DNA from: Camillea tinctor
Taxonomy: Eukaryota > Ascomycota > Sordariomycetes > Xylariales > Xylariaceae
Assembly (NCBI GenBank): GCA_022578605.1
Contig: MU394083.1
Location: 82,040 to 146,039, forward strand
Reading direction: 5' to 3'
DNA: 64,000 nucleotides
Numbering within the stretch: the stretch's first letter is position 1; every line of letters starts with the position of its first letter. Of this stretch, positions 58,605 to 64,000 are shown piece after piece. The translations under genes were made by a program, and so were the position numbers. Under the pieces are notes generated by a model. That model ran no database searches. It was not told where the DNA came from and saw only the letters and a program-made list of their open reading frames with translations.

Positions 58605-60914
58605 GATGTGTATAACTATCCTCGGTGGGAGTGGCAATGTCGGTAGACTGGATTATATCCGCGTCAGGGTTGATGTGAATGTCGGCGACGATTGCCACCG
58701 CAGAAAATACAGGGTTAGGAAGGATATGGAAAGGAGTAGTGAAAGGAAGAGGCACTTGGTTGGTCGTGTGTTCTCGCGTATGTGTGTATATGCGTATGTG
58801 TGGATGTGGATGTATGATGTGTGTATATGATGTATGTGTGTGTGTGTGTGGTGTGGGTGGATTTGGATGGTGGGATAAAGGATGCAAAAAGTAGAAGGAA
58901 GAAGGCAGAATGCAGAATGCAGAATGCAGATTGCAGATTGCAGAACTTAAAAAATAATGCCGGTCAGCTGCAGGAGGGGAACGAAAGACTCGACCAGCGG
59001 GTTGGTACAGAACAAAACAGACAGGTACGTCCTTGATATTATATGGAGTGGGCAGGTGGGCTGGTGATTGAGAACGCGATTGGCAAGTGGGGAGGGAAGG
59101 AAGGGAGGGAGAAGAAAAAAAAAAGAAAGAAAGAACAATGCGATGGGTAAAACAGAAAGTCAATTGTTAAATGTGGTTGGTAGTAGCGATGATAGTGTAC
59201 ATGTAATGTTGTAGTAAGTAGTAAAATGGAGTCGGGTAGCCCATGAGATTTATAAGTCAGAGTAAGGGCGGACGCATCGAAAGTGGATCTACGTTTCCCA
59301 TGTAAGTGTAGATGGTACATGCACATGTAGTGGATGTGCACTAGGAATACCCCAGAACATTCACCTTACACATGGGGTACCTGATACATGGGACACCTTT
59401 TACATGCACGTGTGCACTTGTCTGTCTCTTTCTTTCTTTAGCAGTCTGCTAACTATAACGGGATGGAACAACACATGAGAGACTATTATTTTGAAAGGCA
59501 AAACGTGAACAGAACAAGCCAATAGAGATAAAAGAGAAAAGGAAAAAAAAAAAGAAAAACAAAAAAAAAAGAGAAAGAGAGAGAAAAGAACAACAAACCA
59601 AGGCAAGAATATATATTCTAGACGATATATTAATGTACGTAGTAGGTCAATCGATATGCTACGCACAGTTTTCCCATCTCCAGAAATAAGAATTTAAATC
59701 GCCAAGTAAATCTATTCTGGTAACATACTCTTCTATGGGAAATTTCCAATAAAAACGGCCCCCAACCGAGAGGGGTGCATTGGTGCGGCCCGCTGATGCA
59801 TCGATTCACAGGGTTACCTTGGTAGATTGTGCTCCATCGTTTTGCATACATGGACATCCCATGGACATCTCCGATAAGGAGGGGGGAGAAAGGAAAATAA
59901 AAGGGAAACAAAAGGGGTAAATTGACATGACAAATAATGGATATTGTATTATTTATCAATTACCTAGTTAGCATTCTCGTTGCTGCTCATAGTCGTTCTA
60001 AGTATTTAGTTCAGTTAGTTCGATTTGATGGCCTCAAAAAAAGGGGGAAGCAAGTTAGCAAAAAGGAAAGGAATACTTATAACTAGTCAATGGATAGATG
60101 TAATAGGTGCCCATAGACGCCGGTGTATCTCCACAAGATATATGTAGGCGCTTACATATCTCGTTGATGATCCAAACCCCCAGATGAGTGGTTTGCCAAT
60201 CTCGAGCTAGTATAAGGAGAATATTTACAATCGCATTGTATGTGCGTACGTAGCCTATAGAAGACAGTTAAGGTTAGGTACCTAGGTAGGTTAGAAAGTA
60301 TATATAGAACAAATGACGTTTTTGCTCTGGGCTATAAGGTTGTGGATAACAGTGGGACCAATCCATAGTCTAGGTATCACGGTGCACAGACCTGTCTATC
60401 TGCTATGTACTACATATCTATGTAACACTAGACTCGTTATTGGTAACATATATTACATATCTCTCTATAAGATAATCAAAGCTATAGGTAAATCTATAGT
60501 TATAACTTTATTCCAGTACTGTATTGCTTATACAATTTCTTTTCTAAGAGTGTCCCGGTGTTAGCCTCGAAGGCTGATTTCTCATGCTTAGCTTCCTTAC
60601 TCCCGTCTCTTGATAACACGTACCTATATATTGGAACTTCCAGTTGATATCTTATGCATGTTATGTCTGGTGTGTCCTCGTTTTGAACCGTCTGGTTGGT
60701 TCCTTTCCTCCTTTGTAAATCTCAACTATGAGGCTGTGTATGTTATGTGCATGGACATGGCCTTCTCCGAATGCCGAATTGTAGTAAGATTGATATGTAG
60801 CCCGGCAGCTTCTGTTAGAATGCGGGGGAAATGCTGGTTTTATCTGCCTATATCTTCTCTCTTGTAAGATTATTCACCCTTTTGAGAACGAAAGCCACAA
60901 TCTACATGGAAGCC
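58605..60914. other. Intergenic region between divergent phosphatase and ankyrin genes
   Basis: Shared upstream DNA of about 2.3 kb. Contains a GT repeat at about 58800-58860, a 7-bp minisatellite at 58905-58946, a cluster of ACATG motifs at about 59296-59415, and a TACCTAGGTA palindrome at 60279-60288. No gene recognised. Confidence 0.55.
58905..58946. repeat. 7-bp tandem repeat, GCAGAAT x6
   Basis: Six contiguous copies: three GCAGAAT, two GCAGATT and one GCAGAAC, upstream of the phosphatase start codon. Confidence 0.9.
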
Positions 60915-63627
60915 ATGGATCCTCTTTCTATCTCGGCATCTGTTGTTGGTCTTGGATCAGCTACAGTGATGATCGGTAAACGCCTTGAATTTCTCAAGTC
61001 CATTCCCAAGGCAAGGTTGGAGTTCTGTCAACTTCTTAACGAGGTACGATTGATCCTGAAGCCAGTGATAGTGAAAATTGTCCTAAATTCTCTACAGATG
61101 ACCGCTCTCCAGGCACTCCTTTTCCAAATTAATAACTCAATCACCCTAACTCAAGATCCTGCTTCGTCCTTTTCGACTGAAATACCGGAGGCAGTCCTCG
61201 TATTCCAAAACAAACTCAGTACGGCAATCTCCAGCATCGATGCCTTATGTGATAGATTCCGAAGTTCAAGCAAGGGCCTAGACCAAGAGGGGTATCATAG
61301 GATACCCCGGGCTCGATGGGCCTGGGAACAACGTGGGCTCCCCAAGCTTCGCGAGGAGGTCAAAGACTGCCGAGATTACCTTCTTATTTCCTTCGGGGCC
61401 TTGAACATAACACAGGGGCAAGCTGACCACTCACTCCTGACTGTTCAGCATAGGGTCTCTAACATATAATGTTGCCATAGATATAAGCATGCCCTATTGG
61501 CAATAGAACACTATCGTGGGATATCTGAATCCACATTTAGAATCACCCAGCGCCTCAACACCTTAGCAACAAATACAGAAAAAAGCCTAGTGTCGATCGA
61601 GCAGCGAATATCTTCTCTTCCGCCTCACACTCAGCATGATAGTTCCTTAGAAAGGCCATCAATAGGATTTCTCGTCCAGAGTATCCGGGCCACACCCCGC
61701 AGTAGCGTGTCGTTTGATACTATGTTGTTCCCCAGCTGTCGGGAAGATTGCGCATGTCGATGCCATATGACTTCTCAGATAAGAAGTTGGCCACGGCTAG
61801 AGCACTTGATCGGTCGGCTTTCAATACACTACAATAGTTCCTCATGCAATAGTCTCAGTTGCCACGCAAGATCAGAAACGGCCATGAAACTTACGTATCA
61901 CTTCCCTACATGGGTCATGCTCAGGGCAATATATCTTGCTGCTTCAGTAGAGTCTATGGCCGGTTCCGGTGCTGGGTTACATGTTAAGATCCCTCGAGTC
62001 ATCTCTAGCGACGCATGGATCTGGTACTATATTGTATCTGGCAACTTGACTGAAGTACAGCGGCAGATCTCCTCGAGATTAGTATATCCGACAGATATTG
62101 ATGATTACGGGATGTCACTCCTAGCAGTAAGCCAACCTATTCTACCTTTCACTAAAATACAATTAAATTTCTAAATAACTAGTTAGCGCAGCATATTGGA
62201 GGATCAACATGAGATCACTTCTTTTCTTCTCCAACATGATAGCGATATGTACTTCGAAGACAGGTATAGACAGTACGTATCCCATGATCTATGAAAGGTA
62301 CATTTCTGAATAGCGCAGATCACCTGTTTCGATGGCTTGGATGAGATATCTCCGAAGCCGGTACGCAGGACCGCAAAGGCTTCTTCACCCCGGCTTCTAT
62401 TCAAAGATTTCGAGTTCTAGCTTGATTCACCGAGCTATTTATCACTCGGATCATGTTAGGTTAAAAGAGATTTTGCTCACATCTCGTATCGGACTTAATG
62501 AACTAGATGTTTTCGGATATACACCGCTCCACTGGGCAGTTTACCGGTCTGATTGGACTTCTCTACGTATCCTTCTGGATCATGGAGCTAACCATAATGT
62601 GAGGGATCCTACTGGAGGTACACTGCTTAATCTTGTCTCATTGAAACCAACGGTACCAAAGGAGGTATTTGACCTTCTAATACGTCTCGAAGAAGACTTG
62701 AATCACCGTAACGTTTATGGTCAATCGGCATTACACTATGCGGCTCGCTCCTCGGAGAATATGACTGTATGGTTATTAAAATCAGGTGCAGACCCCAACA
62801 TTAGAGACTGGAATGGTAGTACACCACTTGGATCTATTTGTCATGTCGGTAGCTCTGATGCGTATGATATGGATGTTTTGGAAAAGAATATCACTACACT
62901 GCTCTCCCATGGCGCGGAAATATCGACAAGTATACCTAAAAGCCACCCCCTATTCTCACTTGTAGACTCACACAAGCATCTTAACCTCTTCAGAAAAATG
63001 TTATATCACGATAATAAGCAATAATATAAAGTAGGGGAAAAAGTAGATAAATCGTGTGCCTAGTAACGCTCCTAGAAATGGAGAAAAGAAGCTCCTTATA
63101 TATCTTATTATGGAGCTTTGCCCTATAGTTTTTGGAAGCGCGCGCACTGACCACTATAGTTCTTTATATTATATTGGTGGCAGCTCTATATGTTAAAATT
63201 AACAATAAACAAAACAGTTGTTGACTGCTATGGTCGATCAATACTACATATTCTAGCATTATCTGGCGAATTTGAGGGTTATGTATATATTCGCGGTCGT
63301 CACTTTAAAGGTCTCGACCCCGACGCTGCAGACAATTGTGGATACAGCCCATGGGAATGTCTACTATGGAGGCAGCGGGCTACACCTGAGAATCTGATGT
63401 TCGGATCTAGGAGATTACACGAGCTCGAGGTTTGCGAGTTTGAGAAGCTCTTGCAAGAGATTAGGGAGCGAAACTGGGCTGCTGGCCTCTTTCTTTATTC
63501 AAAGAAATTGTCTAGACCCAATCAATACGGTACTATTGAAGAAGAAAACGTTGCATTGAACGAAATGTCCGAATCTGACTGTTCTATATCAGATGACGAA
63601 TTCTTTGATGCTATAGATGATTTATAA
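60915..63627 (+). CDS. Ankyrin-repeat protein with fungal STAND N-terminal domain, 6-exon model
   Basis: The start MDPLSISASVVGLGSATVMI and the following helices match the fungal N-terminal domain found on NACHT/STAND and ankyrin proteins that take part in non-self recognition or signalling. Ankyrin repeats lie in 62400-62930 (for example GYTPLHWAVYRSDWTSLRIL, GQSALHYAARSSENMTVWLL) and again near 63210. A frame-consistent model is 60915-61417, 61481-62126, 62187-62263, 62319-62999, 63064-63127 and 63184-63627, giving 804 aa with introns of 55-64 nt. Introns 2 and 3 are ordinary (GTAAGC, GTATAG). Intron 1 needs a GC donor (GCAAGC) and introns 4 and 5 need weak donors (GTTATA, GTTTTT). The 3' end is acidic (SDCSISDDEFFDAIDDL). 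Alternatively the gene is a recently broken pseudogene. An ATG at 60906 would add three residues. The function is unknown; there is no NB-ARC or NACHT domain. Confidence 0.65.
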
Positions 63628-64000
63628 ACGACGGGAAGTATTTGTTATTTAGTATTGGCTATACGGGAGGGATGATATAGACGCCGTTAGAATAAAGGGG
63701 CTAAATGATGACAAAAAGATTCCGTATTTTTTTTTTCTAAAATTCGGAAGCAAACAGCGAATATTCAGAATATGAACTCATGTTCTCCACGAAACTATCC
63801 TAAACTATGGATAGAGTAGCTAAACATGATATTTCATATTGAATTGTTATTTCCTTATTCAACCTACCGCCCTCTCTGAGACTCAACTTGTCGTATATGC
63901 TTATACTTTCAATCTATGCTTTGCCTCCCTCATGCAGGACGTTCTATTAAGATCGTCACCGATAGCTCCCCTTACACAAATGTAAGAGCGATAAATCTCT
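63628..64000. other. Downstream of the ankyrin gene
   Basis: AT-rich 3' flanking DNA without an open frame. The window ends here. Confidence 0.5.

Noticed and set aside
1..64000. CRISPR array, operon, or biosynthetic gene cluster
   Set aside because: The window is eukaryotic. Repeats are short homopolymers or 7-11 bp units without spacers, and adjacent genes have unrelated functions.

Overview
The window is nuclear DNA of a filamentous ascomycete, most likely a Sordariomycete. Protein-coding genes carry short GT..AG introns of about 50-140 nt with CTAAC-type branch points. There is a recognisable Neurospora-type FREQUENCY clock protein, and a 7.7 kb extremely AT-rich island has the look of repeat-induced point mutation (RIP). 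Coding sequence is GC-rich, and the intergenic DNA is long and full of homopolymers and short tandem repeats.

Layout, left to right. A GH2 beta-galactosidase (123-3597, +) converges on the clock gene frq (5099-8116, -). The frq upstream region carries a striking cluster of CGAT/GATC motifs at 9571-9826. A gene-sparse stretch of about 8.7 kb follows, holding one intron-containing tRNA-Tyr (14647-14734, -). Next comes a compact block of housekeeping genes: prefoldin subunit 3 (18503-19582, +), the Sec14 phosphatidylinositol transfer protein (20529-21809, +), the Mis14/Nsl1 kinetochore subunit (22869-24106, -), a family-16 methyltransferase (25098-26453, -) and a small conserved-looking protein of unknown function (29748-30314, -). 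The AT-rich island spans about 31560-39290. Beyond it lie the 26S proteasome ATPase Rpt3 (39745-41167, +), the folliculin homologue Lst7 (43961-46606, -), a gene-poor region of about 10.5 kb, a protein tyrosine phosphatase (57171-58604, -), and an ankyrin-repeat protein with a fungal STAND-type N-terminal domain (60915-63627, +) that reads through only with several weak splice sites.

No operon-like or biosynthetic cluster is visible. The genes serve unrelated core functions: sugar hydrolysis, circadian clock, chaperone, lipid transfer, kinetochore, proteasome, TORC1 signalling and phosphotyrosine signalling. The most interesting parts are the frq promoter, where five CGAT cores are spaced exactly 7 bp apart; the AT island with surviving GC-rich hairpins and candidate terminal direct repeats; and the splicing oddities (a 12-nt first exon inside a perfect palindrome in lst7, and a candidate GC-AG intron in the ankyrin gene). 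Exon boundaries were assigned by eye from frame continuity, splice consensus and protein family expectations. No alignment or transcript evidence was available.
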